NCBI GenBank assembly: GCA_038501625.1
Contig: JAZAYU010000888.1
Span: 62,001 to 126,000 of the forward strand
DNA from: Corbicula japonica
Lineage: Eukaryota > Mollusca > Bivalvia > Venerida > Cyrenidae
Direction: 5' to 3'
DNA: 64,000 bases
Shown here: piece by piece, positions 33,470 through 45,509 of the stretch
Numbering within the stretch: position 1 is the stretch's first letter
Layout: each line of letters starts with the position of its first letter
The notes under the pieces: model-generated
The model's input: only the letters and a program-made list of their open reading frames with translations
The model's database searches: none
Told to the model about the DNA's origin: nothing
Translations under genes and position numbers: made by a program

Positions 33470-34690
33470 AGCTATTTGAACTTTTGGTCCCGTGCAGGTT
33501 CAATGTTGTTATGGTAGGGCAACAACATATTTCGGGAAAGGGTTTTAATGGAACCCTTACGGGTCTGAAGTTGGACCCTATACACCGGAATGTCAGAGTT
33601 GTGCATTTCTAGCACGACATAGACATCGGTGTCCCATTTGTCGGCTCGTTTGTTGGTTGCCTGCAGCCAACCTTCCTGACCAGCAGGGTTTCGCTTTGTT
33701 CTGAGGTTTAGTACTCGAGTAAGTACTGAGTACTGGATGCTTAAGGTGTACTCGAGTAAGTACTAAGTACTCACTTTTCTGAGTGTACTTGAGTACTTAA
33801 TGTACTCACTAGTATTTTGCGAGTACAAACACTTTTACTATTAATTTTAAAAATAATATAGAATACTATACACTTATTCAAATATGGTATGCAAATATAA
33901 TTTTTTATAATGAAGTACCGGTAATAATAATTTTATTATTGTCTTTGTAACTGGACAAAAATTATATAAACAGACACAGAAATCATAAGTACTCCATTTT
34001 TGAAAGAAGTGACCATCCGCATCTAGTTCAACTGTCAATAGTTACAGATATTGAATAGTAACATCATTAATTAGCCTTTCAAAAGTGTCATCTACAGATA
34101 TCTGGTCTCACCATAATCATATTTGCAAAGGTTAGAAAACATGTTATCTTCCATTGTATTATAATAAGGTGATAATCAGTTCTGTTGGACTCTATTGCAA
34201 AATCCTATAATCTTATTGAATGCACTGTAAATTTTTGTAAGGAATTTTAACCATTAACAAATACACAAAAAATGTATAATGATTTATTTAATGATTTTTT
34301 ATAATAAATGAAAAAATATAATGAAACAAACATAAGTAGATAACAACATATACATCAGTTGTTTAATTACCCTGCCCAATATGCAATGTAAATGAATTCG
34401 TTCTTACCACCCTTTTATATAAAACACTTTATTAGGTTAAGTTTTATTCAATTTCATTTTATTTCATTGAATTGTGAAAGTACTCATATAGTACTCGTAA
34501 AATACTTATAAGTACTGACCATTTTTGTTAAGTAATTTATGATGATTACTGAGTCCTGCTGAGTACTTGAAAATTGGTACTCGAGTACAAGTACGAGTAG
34601 TGAAACCCTGCTGAGCAGCATATGTTCGCCTACTTCAAGTTTGGATTGTTGTCAGTATCAAGATACTCTTTTAGGAATGGCTTGTTTTAC
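33470..34690 (-). pseudogene. Ty3/gypsy polyprotein remnant: integrase C-terminus, split by a MITE
   Basis: On the minus strand, 34690-34619 reads into 'NLEVGEHML(V)RKVG', and after a frameshift 33675-33480 reads 'ADKWDTDVYVVLEMHNSDIP' then 'SIKTLSRNMLLPYHNIEPAR' to a TAG stop. The pattern 'VGexvLvRkvG ... ADkWd...YVV ... iPVY.V ... tLhRnmLLP' is the integrase C-terminal tail of gypsy-class retrotransposons. The rest of the element is absent. The tail is interrupted at 33684-34610 by a hAT-like insertion. Confidence 0.75.
33684..34610. mobile_element. hAT-like MITE, 927 bp, with 8-bp target-site duplication
   Basis: Terminal inverted repeats CAGGGTTTCGCT (33684) and AGTGAAACCCTG (ending 34610) enclose a non-coding element. 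It is rich in 'gagtactcgagtaagtact' motifs near both ends and AT-rich in the middle. The flanks are ctgaccag (33676-33683) and ctgagcag (34611-34618), an 8-base duplication with one mismatch. An 8-bp duplication and CAGGG termini are typical of hAT elements. Removing the element and one duplication (the ctgaccag copy) restores a continuous gypsy integrase reading, which supports both boundaries. Confidence 0.88.
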
Positions 34691-34700
34691 TCTTGTTATG

Positions 34701-34752
34701 TCTCCCACCACGTAGTGGTGTGGGAGACATTTTGATTTGCTCCTGTCTGTCC

Positions 34753-34794
<42 letters not shown>

Positions 34795-36510
34795 CACACT
34801 TGTCCGCTCTCTAAGTCAAACAGTTTTCATCGGATCATCACCAAACTTCATCAAAATGTTAGTGGCCATAATATCTCGATCAAGTTCGATAACCAGCCAT
34901 ATTGCCCAAGGAATCTCAGAATTATGGCCCTTAGTCATTTTGAAACTATAAAGGTGCATTAGTGAGACCGAATGGCATACTGTCACACTTGTCCGCTCTC
35001 TAAGTCAAACAGTTTTCATCGGATCATCACCAAACTTCATCAAAATGTTAGTGGCCATAATATCTCGATCAAGTTCGATAACCAGCCATATTGCCCAAGG
35101 AATCTCAGAATTATGGCCCTTAGTCATTTTGAAACTATAAAGGTGCATTAGTGAGACCGAATGGCATACTGTCACACTTTTCCGCTCTCTAAGTCAAACA
35201 GTTTTCATCGGATCATCACCAAACTTCATCAAAATGTTAGTGGCCATAATATCTCGATCAAGTTCGATGACCAGCCATATTGCCCAAGGAATCTCAGAAT
35301 TATGGCCCTTAGTCATTTTGAAACTATAAAGGTGCATTAGTGAGCCCGAATGGCATCATTCTGAATTTACTATAACTTCTATATAGAAATCTTGTCCATG
35401 CTTCTTCTCCAAAACTGCTTAGGGGATTTTATTAAAACTTCACAGAAGTGTTTGTCACCAAGCGTAGTTGTGCATATTGTCAGAAGTTTCCGCTTGGATT
35501 AGTTTTGGCCGAGTTATGGGCCCTTTTCTTTACTATATAACTTCCATATTGAAATCTTGTCCATGCTTGATCTCCAAAACCGCTTGGGGGATTTCATAGA
35601 AACTTAACAGGCATGTTTGTCACCTAGCCTAGTTGTGCATATCGTCAGGAGTTTCCGTTCAGATTTTGATTTGCTCCTGTCTGTCCGTCTGTCTGTCCGT
35701 CTGTCTGTCACACTTGTCCGCTCTCTAAGTCAAACAGTTTTCATCGCATCATCACCAAACTTCATCAAAATGTTAGTGGCCATAATATCTCGATCAAGTT
35801 CGATAACCAGCCATATTGCCCAAGGAATCTCAGAATTATGGCCCTTGAATTATCAAAAACAAGTTGTTTGAGGCTTGTCCACTCTGTAACTTGAACAGTT
35901 ATCATCTGATCTTCACCATACTTTATGAAAATGTTTGTGGCCATAATATCTCGGCCAAGTTCGATAACCAGCCGTATTGCCCCAGTCATGTCAGATTTAT
36001 GGCCCTTGATTTATCCAAAATTGGCTGTTTAAGCCTTGTCTGCTATGTAACTGAAATATTCATCAACTGATTTTCAATAAACATTATGATAATGTGTGTG
36101 ACCTTAATATCTTGGCCAAGTTCGAAAACCAGCCACTTTGCACCAGGCATATCAGATTTATGGCCCTTTGATTTATCCGAAATTAGCCTTTTAAACATGT
36201 CACTAACCTGGTTCATCTATACTATAGCTATCATGACATTACCTACATTGCATTATGAGAAAGTACTGTGCTAAGCAGCTATAAAGGTATTTCTTACACT
36301 GTTTAAGTTTTCATTTTACAATATCTGTTCCATACTCATGATTTGGTTCTTCTCTCATTTTCTGCTATTTTTATTATATGATGTTCACCAAATGCTATAA
36401 TTATCTGTGTAATAAAAAAACAGCCGCTTTGACCCCGGCACATAAGACTTATGGCCCATTTATTTATTTACAATTGGCCTTGATAGCCTTGTACACTCAC
36501 TCTCATGGTC
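34701..36510. repeat. Repeat body, copy 1 of a 1.8-kb tandem duplication
   Basis: Opens with the hairpin 'tctcccaccacgtagtggtg' + 'tgggagacat', then a (GTCT)n microsatellite. Three 189-bp tandem units follow (starts 34792, 34981, 35170; landmark 'ctctaagtcaaacagttttc'), then further diverged units sharing 'ggccataatatctcg(a/g)(t/c)caagttcga' and 'accagcc(a/g)(t/c)attgcccaa'. Short ORFs of 62-89 codons in all frames are incidental. Typical of interspersed repeats in bivalves. Confidence 0.9.
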
Positions 36511-36561
36511 TCTCCCACCACGTAGTGGTGTGGGAGACATTTTGATTTGCTCCTGTCTGTC

Positions 36562-36596
<35 letters not shown>

Positions 36597-38312
36597 CACA
36601 CTTGTCCGCTCTCTAAGTCAAACAGTTTTCATCGGATCATCACCAAACTTCATCAAAATGTTAGTGGCCATAATATCTCGATCAAGTTCGATAACCAGCC
36701 ATATTGCCCAAGGAATCTCAGAATTATGGCCCTTAGTCATTTTGAAACTATAAAGGTGCATTAGTGAGACCGAATGGCATACTGTCACACTTGTCCGCTC
36801 TCTAAGTCAAACAGTTTTCATCGGATCATCACCAAACTTCATCAAAATGTTAGTGGCCATAATATCTCGATCAAGTTCGATAACCAGCCATATTGCCCAA
36901 GGAATCTCAGAATTATGGCCCTTAGTCATTTTTGAACTATAAAGGTGCATTAGTGAGACCGAATGGCATACTGTCACACTTGTCCGCTCTCTAAGTCAAA
37001 CAGTTTTCATCGGATCATCACCAAACTTCATCAAAATGTTAGTGGCCATAATATCTCGATCAAGTTCGATGACCAGCCATATTGCCCAAGGAATCTCAGA
37101 ATTATGGCCCTTAGTCATTTTGAAACTATAAAGGTGCATTAGTGAGCCCGAATGGCATCATTCTGAATTTACTATAACTTCTATATAGAAATCTTGTCCA
37201 TGCTTCTTCTCCAAAACTGCTTAGGGGATTTTATTAAAACTTCACAGAAGTGTTTGTCACCAAGCGTAGTTGTGCATATTGTCAGAAGTTTCCGCTTGGA
37301 TTAGTTTTGGCCGAGTTATGGGCCCTTTTCTTTACTATATAACTTCCATATTGAAATCTTGTCCATGCTTGATCTCCAAAACCGCTTGGGGGATTTCATA
37401 GAAACTTAACAGGCATGTTTGTCACCTAGCCTAGTTGTGCATATCGTCAGGAGTTTCCGTTCAGATTTTGATTTGCTCCTGTCTGTCCGTCTGTCTGTCC
37501 GTCTGTCTGTCACACTTGTCCGCTCTCTAAGTCAAACAGTTTTCATCGCATCATCACCAAACTTCATCAAAATGTTAGTGGCCATAATATCTCGATCAAG
37601 TTCGATAACCAGCCATATTGCCCAAGGAATCTCAGAATTATGGCCCTTGAATTATCAAAAACAAGTTGTTTGAGGCTTGTCCACTCTGTAACTTGAACAG
37701 TTATCATCTGATCTTCACCATACTTTATGAAAATGTTTGTGGCCATAATATCTCGGCCAAGTTCGATAACCAGCCGTATTGCCCCAGTCATGTCAGATTT
37801 ATGGCCCTTGATTTATCCAAAATTGGCTGTTTAAGCCTTGTCTGCTATGTAACTGAAATATTCATCAACTGATTTTCAATAAACATTATGATAATGTGTG
37901 TGGCCTTAATATCTTGGCCAAGTTCGAAAACCAGCCACTTTGCACCAGGCATATCAGATTTATGGCCCTTTGATTTATCCGAAATTAGCCTTTTAAACAT
38001 GTCACTAACCTGGTTCATCTATACTATAGCTATCATGACATTACCTACATTGCATTATGAGAAAGTACTGTGCTAAGCAGCTATAAAGGTATTTCTTACA
38101 CTGTTTAAGTTTTCATTTTACAATATCTGTTCCATACTCATGATTTGGTTCTTCTCTCATTTTCTGCTATTTTTATTATATGATGTTCACCAAATGCTAT
38201 AATTATCTGTGTAATAAAAAAACAGCCGCTTTGACCCCGGCACATAAGACTTATGGCCCATTTATTTATTTACAATTGGCCTTGATAGCCTTGTACACTC
38301 ACTCTCATGGTC
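36511..38312. repeat. Repeat body, copy 2 of the 1.8-kb tandem duplication
   Basis: Almost identical to 34701-36510 from the hairpin to 'actctcatggtc'. The 8-base length difference (1802 against 1810) comes from two fewer GTCT units. Only a handful of substitutions were noticed (for example gtgtgtgacc against gtgtgtggcc, and cattttgaaac against catttttgaac). Confidence 0.92.
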
Positions 38313-38610
38313 TTTTTTCAGTGCATCTTCACTGATATATCAAAATGTTAATGACAACAAGTTTGACAACCAGCCACATTGACCCTGGCACTTCAGGATT
38401 ATGGCCCATCAGAAATTGAAACTTATGTTTTTCCTGATCCTCCAAAAATTTGTGACATTGTTTATGACTAATATTGCACAGAACTTCCGTATGCCCTTTT
38501 AATAAATTGCCATCTTTATATTCACTTCACCAGTTTTATCCTGTGCATCATCAAAGATGATGCCTTTGTGGGAGACATGTGCTTTTCCCAAAAGCAGTTC
38601 TAGTTTTGTG
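38313..38610. repeat. Distal end of the hairpin-headed repeat
   Basis: The motifs 'gacaaccagccacattgacc' and 'ggattatggcccat' continue the repeat. It closes with 'gatgatgcctttgtgggaga' + 'catgtgcttttcccaaaagc', which mirrors the 'gtgggagacat' of the opening hairpin. Confidence 0.7.
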
Positions 38611-38664
38611 TTGTTTAGTTTGCGTGTGTCATTTTATAACCCCATGATATCTACGATTTTGCAC

Positions 38665-38716
38665 CGCGAGGAGACTGTGTTTTCTGAATGCGGCGATTCC
38701 TGATATGCATATTTCA
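38665..38716 (-). repeat. Terminus of the dispersed MITE family (inverted)
   Basis: 'gaggagactgtgttttctga' ... 'cctgatatgcatatttca' is the inverted terminus shared with 18856, 26119 and 60473. Only this end is recognised here. Confidence 0.65.
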
Positions 38717-39560
38717 CTTGTTTAACATCACCTTGTTTGCGATATAAAAAAATTAAAGATATTTGTGAGATCTTTCTAAATACAGAAACAACTAAAATGT
38801 CAAAAATATAACCGAAGGAACATTGTCCCGTGACATTTTGTACAATCTCACTAATGTCAGATCTAACAAAATGTTAGATCTGATAACGGCCCGTAGATAC
38901 CGTACATAAGCTTTAGCGGTTTTCCCCGATTACTATTTTTAGAAATTATCAACAGAGAAAGCATGATATAAAGCGCTCGCAAAATGATCTGAAGATGTTA
39001 TTACGTAAGAAATAATTGCAATACTACATAAACACAAAACAAATCAGCAAAATATGTCTTACGCAGGCTTTCAACACTTTTTATGGTTTAATATAGAATG
39101 TTTTTTTTTTCACTTTCGCGATTTTGTAGGCGAATATCTGATTGGTTCAAAAAGGTTTGTGATAAAAGCACGTTTTAGCTACTCGTCGTCAGATCCTGAT
39201 AGCGTAGCGGTTTTTAGGATATGATTTTAATCAGATTGCATTTTGTATTATATATTTTTTTAGAATATTTGAATATTCCAGATATATGAGCCTCGCCATG
39301 CGAAAAACGGTATGTATCGATTTTTTGACATTATTTGTTATTGTTAACTTATTGATATATCAAGGAACTACACATCTCTTCAAGTTTGCAGAAGTCTTTA
39401 GGTTGTATTGTTGCCGAGCACGCAAGTTTCGCAACAGGTTGCTGCAATAAAGCGTGCCGCAGTTTGCATTACGCAAATTTGCTGACCTAACATTCATTTA
39501 AGGCTATAATTTCACTGATTCTTCTCATAATTTCGGTAAAGGTAAGTGTGAAGTATATCC
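38717..39560. other. Non-coding stretch
   Basis: No gene seen. Contains a 'atgtcaaaaatataaccgaa' + 'ggaacattgtcccgtgac' fragment related to the repeat at 32.9-33.1 kb, and a short self-complementary 'gtcagatctaacaaaatgtt' / 'agatctga' segment near 38858-38883. Confidence 0.45.
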
Positions 39561-39564
39561 TTAA

Positions 39565-39661
39565 TGATAGTGTCTCTGGCTGGGTGCAAATCCGCAACGT
39601 AACAGTGACAGCCCCCAGCCCAGTAATTCCTGCGACGCAACCAACTGAGCTAACCGGGACA
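39565..39661 (-). repeat. tRNA-derived SINE or tRNA pseudogene
   Basis: The minus strand begins 'gtcccggttagctcagttgg' + 'ttgcgtcgcagg', a textbook tRNA 5' half with an RNA-polymerase-III A box (TAGCTCAGTTGG). The 3' half (gcggatttgcacccagccag) is only a weak B box, and the cloverleaf does not close properly. I therefore favour a SINE head or a degenerate tRNA copy over a functional tRNA. Confidence 0.6.
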
Positions 39662-39767
39662 ACCACAAAAAAGGTTGATCGGATAGCCCTGATATTTTAC
39701 TGATATTAGTACTGAGATACTATGTAATAAAAGTACTTAGTACAGTACTAATAAATTTGACAGTTTA

Positions 39768-39866
39768 AATCTGGGTATGAAAAACGTTTGGAAATTGAGC
39801 CTGAATGAACCCTATTGAGACACACTTCATTCATGTTAAATTTCCAAACGCTTGTCATACCCAGAT
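39768..39866. repeat. Inverted repeat, ~100 bp
   Basis: 'ctgggtatgaaaaacgtttg' + 'gaaatt' on the left is answered by 'aaatttccaaacgcttgtca' + 'tacccag' on the right, with 'cctgaatgaa' / 'ttcattcatg' pairing inside. Sits directly before the 92-bp tandem array. Confidence 0.75.
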
Positions 39867-39869
39867 TAA

Positions 39870-40135
39870 ACATCGTTGTCCTTTACCAATATAGATCACG
39901 GATGCACAAGCTGTTACCTATCTACACTTCTCTATCATGCATTAATCCTGTATATCACTACAATGTTGTTCTTTACCTAAATAGAGCACACATGTATGCG
40001 CCAGCAGTTACGGATCTACACTTTTCTGTCATGCATAAATCCGGTGTACAACTACAATGTTGTTCTTTACCTAAATAGAGCACACATGCGGCAGCAGTTA
40101 CGGATCTACATTGTTCGGACATGCATTAAACCCGT
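39870..40135. repeat. ~92-bp tandem repeat, three copies
   Basis: Landmarks 'gttgttctttacctaaatag' (at about 39965 and 40059; diverged at 39875), 'gcagttacggatctacac' and 'catgcattaa(t/a)cc'. An 87-codon ORF (39815-40078) across it is a by-product of the periodicity. Confidence 0.75.
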
Positions 40136-40724
40136 ATATTGAGAAAAGGGTAAATTATTCTGAAAACAAAAACAAATCGATATTTAGTCACTTAATTTCA
40201 CTCGAACATGATTGTATGACTTATATATCCGTAACGAGGAGTGCTTATGTGGTAATCTAACAAGCCAGCATCCGGTTTAAGAGTGTTTGCTCGCTTTACT
40301 TATCAAAAACTGATTGTCACAGACAACAGTGTTTCCTGTTTATGATACAGATTTCAATGTCATACAATGAATAATACTCCAACGGTATTGTCATCCTCTT
40401 CATTGTGGCGATACATTGCTTACTTGATTGATTAAGATTTAAAAGAAAGTTTACATAATATTTCTTGTTCTAAATGCAGATTTCAAAATGTGTTTATCTG
40501 AATAATCTGCTTAAATAATCCAAAAAATGTTTGAGTAAAAACTTAAAATCTTGAGTTCGTACTCAAAGATTAATTTTAAAGTATCTCAGTAAAATGTAAA
40601 TTATTTCATTTTATGTGGTATTTCAAATAAACAACCAATAGTTACTCGGAATTTAAAATAAATTTGTTGAGTAAAAATTGAGTTTCAGCATAAGATTGTT
40701 CGTGATATTGGAGCCAGGACCTAC

Positions 40725-41920
40725 AAAAAAGCCAGGTTATTCAGTAATGCCCGGTCACAAAGTCACATTAGATTATTGAGTTTAGTCTGGTTATACAGTA
40801 AAGCCCGGTCACAGAGTCATACCAGGTTAAATACTGTATCAGAAAAGCCAGGTTATACTAGTACATAAAAGCCCGGTCACATAGTCAAACAAGGTTAAAA
40901 TACAGCAAAGACAGGTTATACAGTAAAGCTGGGTCACAGAGTTACACCAGGTTAATATACAGCAAATCAGATTATACAGTAAAGCCCAATCACAGAGTCA
41001 CACCAGGTTAATATACAGCAAAGTAAGGTTGTACAGTAAAGCCCGGTCACAGAGTCACACCAGGTTAATATGCAGCAAATTGAGGTTATACAGAAAAGCC
41101 CGTTCACAGAGTCACACCAGGTTAATATACAGCAAGGTCAGATAATACAGTAAAGCCCAATCACAGAGTCACACCAGGTTAATATACAGCAAAGTATGGT
41201 TGTACAGTAAAGCCCGGTCACTGAGTCACACCAGGTTAATATGCAGCAACTTGAGGTTATACAGAAAAGCGCGTTCACAGAGTCACACCAGATTAATATA
41301 CAGCAAAGTCAGATTATACAGTAAAGCCCAATCACAGAGTCACATCAGGTTTATATACAGTAAAGTAAGGTTGTACAGTAAAGCCCGGTCACTGAGTCAC
41401 ACCAAGTTAATATGCAGCAAATTGAGGTTATACAGAAAAGCGCGTTCGCAGAGTCACACCAGGTTAATATACAGCAAAGTCAGATTATACAGTAAAGCCC
41501 AATCACAGAGTCACACCAGGTTAATATACAGCCAAGTCAGGGTATACAGTAAAGCCCGGTCACAGTGTCACACCAGGTTAATATACAGCAAAGTCAGATT
41601 ATACAGTAAAGCCCGGTCACAGAGTCACACCAGGTTAATATACAGCCAAGTCAGGGTATACAGTAAAGCCCGGTCACAGAGACACTTCAGGCTGTACGGT
41701 ATAAACAATTTATACAGTAAACGAGGTCACAAAGTCAAACCAGGTTATACAGTAAAGCCAGGCTAAACATAAAAGCCTCACACATGTAATACAATGGTAC
41801 TTCAGTAAAACCTGACCACAATGACACACCAGGTTTTACAGTAAAGTCAGTTTATACAGTAACGCTCAGGCACAGAATCCCGTCAAGTCAGGTTAATATA
41901 CAGTAAAGCCAGTGTATGCC
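40725..41920. repeat. 57-bp minisatellite, about 20 copies
   Basis: Unit landmarks 'agtaaagcccggtcacagag', 'tcacaccaggttaatataca' and 'gcaaagtcaggttata'; the steps 41041, 41098 and 41155 show 57 bases. As 57 is divisible by three, one frame stays open for 188 codons (41200-41766), giving a 19-residue repeat (YSKARSQSHTRLIYSKVRL). The basic, low-complexity product and decayed edge copies argue for an array, not a gene. Confidence 0.93.
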
Positions 41921-42147
41921 TTGCATTTGAACTTGGGAAATATTATTTATAGCTGACAGTTGTTAAGTTAAGGTTGCTGACTTAGGTCGTCATTTATTGC
42001 ATCTGTCCGTTAGAGGGATTTTAAAAAGTCTGATATTTGAAAGTTGATTGTTCTACACACTTGTGGCGAATGGTGCTTGATTTTACTACGGTGCTCACTC
42101 CTAGAAACAGAAAAAAAACACAAAAATATGCACATTACCCGACCAGC

Positions 42148-42315
42148 TGTGTTAAGCAGTACTCAGAAAGGTGTGTTAAGCAGTACCAAGTCAGGTGTGA
42201 AAAGCAGTTCAAGATCAGCTGTGTTAAGCAGTACAATATCATCTGTGTTATGCCATCCCGATTAGCTGTGTATTGCAGTATCTAATTAGATGTGTTGAGC
42301 AGTGCCTAGCCAGAA
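42148..42315. repeat. 24-bp tandem repeat, seven copies
   Basis: Unit 'tgtgttaagcagtac' + nine variable bases, repeated at 24-base (once 23-base) steps. The last copies are diverged (tgtgttgagcagtgcc). ORFs of 68-82 codons overlapping it in several frames are incidental. Confidence 0.85.
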
Positions 42316-42584
42316 AATACCGATCTTCAATCCTGCTTTGTACAGTCTGTTTATATGTACATGTATGCCATCCGGTCACTATTACCGAATGTTTGTATCT
42401 GTCACCATCCACGTTGTCTAAGATACTAAATCTGAGATTATTCTCAGATCTCAAGCAGCTTGGAGGGAGACAATGGTGTAATGGCGAAAAGTTTTAAACC
42501 AGGTATTTAGAAAAAAAAACACAACAGAACATGTTATTAGAAGTTCGTCGTTGGGCGGGCGGGCGTGTAGTCGGGCATCAAACG

Positions 42585-43400
42585 ATTTGGTTTCCGGGTA
42601 TTAACTTGAGTTTCGTTCATGGTATTGACATAAAACTTGGTGTATAGTAAGAACAGATGGAGGGCTCGCTTGGGATTGCTTTTAAGGTCGGTCCCTTGAA
42701 GGTCAATGTCACGGTTACTTTAAATAGAAATTTGGTTTTCGACAATTAACTTGAGTTTGGTTTATGGTGTTGACATTAAATTTGGTGTATAGTAATAAAA
42801 TGAGTGCTCGTTTGGTATTGCCATTGGGCTTGGTGCGTCAAAGGTCAAGGTCACCGTTACTAAAAATAGAAGTTTGGTTTTCGGCGATTAACTTGAGTTC
42901 GGTTCATGGTATTGACATGGAACTTGGTGTTAAGTAAGAATAGGTGGAGGGCTCATTTGGGATAGCTTTTAAGGTCGGTCCATTGAAGGTTAGTGTCACC
43001 GTTACTAAAAATAGAAATTTGGTTTCCGGCGATTAACTTGAGTTCGGTTTATGGTGTTGACATGAAACTTTGTGTGTAGTAAGAACATGTAGAGAGCTCG
43101 CTTTGGATTGCTTTTGGGGTCGGTCCATGAAAGGTCAATTTCACCGTTAATAAAATAGAAACTTGGTTTCCGGTGATTAACTTGAGTTCGGCTCATGGAA
43201 TAAACATGAAACTTGGTGTGTAATAAGAACAGGTGGAGGGCTCGCATGGGATTGCTTCTGGGGTCAATCCGTGAAAGGTCAAAGTCACCCTTACTTTAAA
43301 TAGAAATTTGGTTTCCGGCGATTAACTTGAGTTCTGTTCATCGCATTGACATGAAACTTATACAGTAATAACATGTGGAGAGCTCGTTTTATATTCCTGA
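42585..43400. repeat. ~145-bp tandem repeat, six copies
   Basis: Landmarks 'tttccggcgattaacttgag', 'ttgacatgaaacttggtgt' and 'aggtcaaggtcaccgttact'. The element 'ttaacttgag' is found at 42601, 42746, 42888, 43033, 43177 and 43322. This is a bivalve-style interspersed repeat with tandem expansion. No protein. Confidence 0.9.
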
Positions 43401-44587
43401 TGGCAGAGCATGCACAAGTCTGGAAAAGTAATGGAGAACCAGTATTGCCTGGAAAATTCATGGAATGTTGTTTTTAACATGTGGAGAGCTTGCTTTGGAT
43501 TGCTGATTATAAGGTTTGCAAAGATCTAGAATAGTCATGGAAAACGAGTCTTGTCTGATTATTTGGATTTTATAGTGGAAATCATTGACTGACTATTTAA
43601 AATTGTCATGGAAACTTGAAAAGTACAGTTTGTGTAGGAAATCCGAATCGCTTAAACCCTTTGGTTAGCAAAGTTATATAAAAAGTTAAAATTAAATTTT
43701 TGTTTTCAGGTTTTGATGTTCACATGACCTTACTTTAAGTATGTTTATTTTATTCAAGTGATTATCTCGGTTTACCTGTAAAAGAGGTGAAATCTATTTT
43801 TAGCAGTCAGTGTAGGGGTTGGGGTTGGTCCGTCAAAGGTCAAGGTCACCGTTTGAACCAAGTGAATGCAATCCAAATCAGTGCTTGGGATTTGCTCAAG
43901 ATACACTTTACCTGTCAAACTTGAAAACTGTGTATAAAATGAGGGGAATAGAATTGGACAATACATAAAAAAGACAATTTGATAGCATTTTGCAGTTGTT
44001 TTTATATTTTATTCTTGATGAAAAGCGTACTAATTCTTTAAGTATTTAAGTAGAAAATATAAACAGAACATAGGCATAACATTATATCTTGAAAACATCT
44101 CCTTCATGCATCTTAGAAAGAGCTTCCTAATCAATATCTAATATTTAATGCTTATTTTCATGTCTGACAATGTGTGCACGGAATTACAGCACCTTTGCAG
44201 CATTGATAATCATCGTGAACTTATTATACAACCAGAGCCTTGGTTACAAATAACTTAAAGCCTGGTTTGTGGGCAATGTCCATTTCTTGTTGTCGTTTCT
44301 CGTGTTGTTGACTTAGTTTTCGGAAGCGTGGCGAAAATACAAAATCACCAGCATGACATTGATATCCGGTGATGACATATACGACCTGTCATGTACTTGC
44401 CCTCCATGTGTCGTGTTAACTCATAATATATCGTCTTTCGGCAAAGGCATGCCAACAAAAAAAACCAACAAACTAGTTCTTTAATGTTTGTTTGTGTTGT
44501 TGACTTTTCGCAACAAATAAGTCAATGTTACATGGAGAACTTGCAAATTGGCTGCATCGAGTAAGCTTTAAGTTTGTTCGAAATGAT
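43401..44587. other. Non-coding, repeat-derived in part
   Basis: Segments 'gtcatggaaa' / 'ggaaaattcatgga' (43420-43620) and 'ggtccgtcaaaggtcaaggt' (43827-43846) look like tails of the preceding repeat family. No gene recognised. Confidence 0.45.
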
Positions 44588-44756
44588 TACTGCGTTATCA
44601 TTATATTTTGCGAGGGTTTAATTATCGCGCTAGGTAAAAATCACGCAATAAAATTCAAGCGAAATTTGAGCTTGAAGTAGCTTATCTTATAAATACTGAG
44701 CCATTTAATGCCAACACGAAAATACGACCGCTTGAAATGAAATAATACCACAGTAA
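44588..44756. repeat. 'ttcgcg' MITE, diverged copy
   Basis: Left end 'tactgcgttatcattatatt' + 'ttgcgaggg' and right end '...cgcttgaaatgaaataatac' + 'cacagta' are inverted versions of each other. The right end is the same terminus as in the better copy at 59360-59580. About 170 bp, non-coding. Confidence 0.6.
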
Positions 44757-45509
44757 AGCGTTCATCCCCGACGGGAATCTTAAGGTATAACTATTATAGT
44801 GCTCTGGCGTAAGACCATATTGATTATATTTACACAACTCATGATAATTATTCATGGACTCCTCCTTCTCCGCGAGATAAAATCATGACGCATTTGACCA
44901 CGACATGAGCACTGACGGCAATGGTTCAAGCTTCATATAAGAATTACGTTTATATATAAGAATTATGCTTATGATTCAGATGTATCGGTTGACTTCTGAT
45001 CATTTTAGAAGTGTTAAAATAAATTGATTCAATTCCCAGAAGTTCGTTGTCATTCTTAATTAGCACATCTTACATGTACAAATACTTCGGACAAACATAT
45101 TAATCATGTATTTTACATACATGTTTATCAAAAATATACCTGCACATCACTTTTTACATGAAAAGTCAATGAATTATACAAGTACGATCGATATATACAT
45201 GTTCAATCAGTATTTACCCTTGTACACGCTTTATATTTACATGTACTTGTACACTCTATAAAAAGTATTTTTAGTTCTTACTATTTTCAAAATAATGGTC
45301 TCTGCCAGTACAATATTACATGTACCTTAAATCATCAAATCATTAACCATTCATGCATATTTTTTTTTAATATTGAGGACTTTAATTTAACTACTTCAGA
45401 TAAGGACTGTATTTAAATGTACTGTCGATATTTAAGATATATTAAAAAAATCAACAATGTTAAATAAACGTTACAGACGTTTTGGTCCTTATAAATACAT
45501 GTAAAGCAA
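44757..45509. other. Non-coding AT-rich stretch
   Basis: No gene seen; scattered 'tacatgta' motifs. Confidence 0.45.

Noticed and set aside
34693..38076. ORFs of 61-89 codons on both strands, repeated at an 1802-base offset
   Set aside because: They repeat because the 1.8-kb repeat body is duplicated; products such as runs of CLSV derive from the (GTCT)n tract and carry no domain.
41200..41766. 188-codon ORF as a repeat-rich secreted or structural protein
   Set aside because: It is the open frame of a 57-bp minisatellite (57 is a multiple of three), very basic, with no signal peptide and no boundaries matching gene signals.
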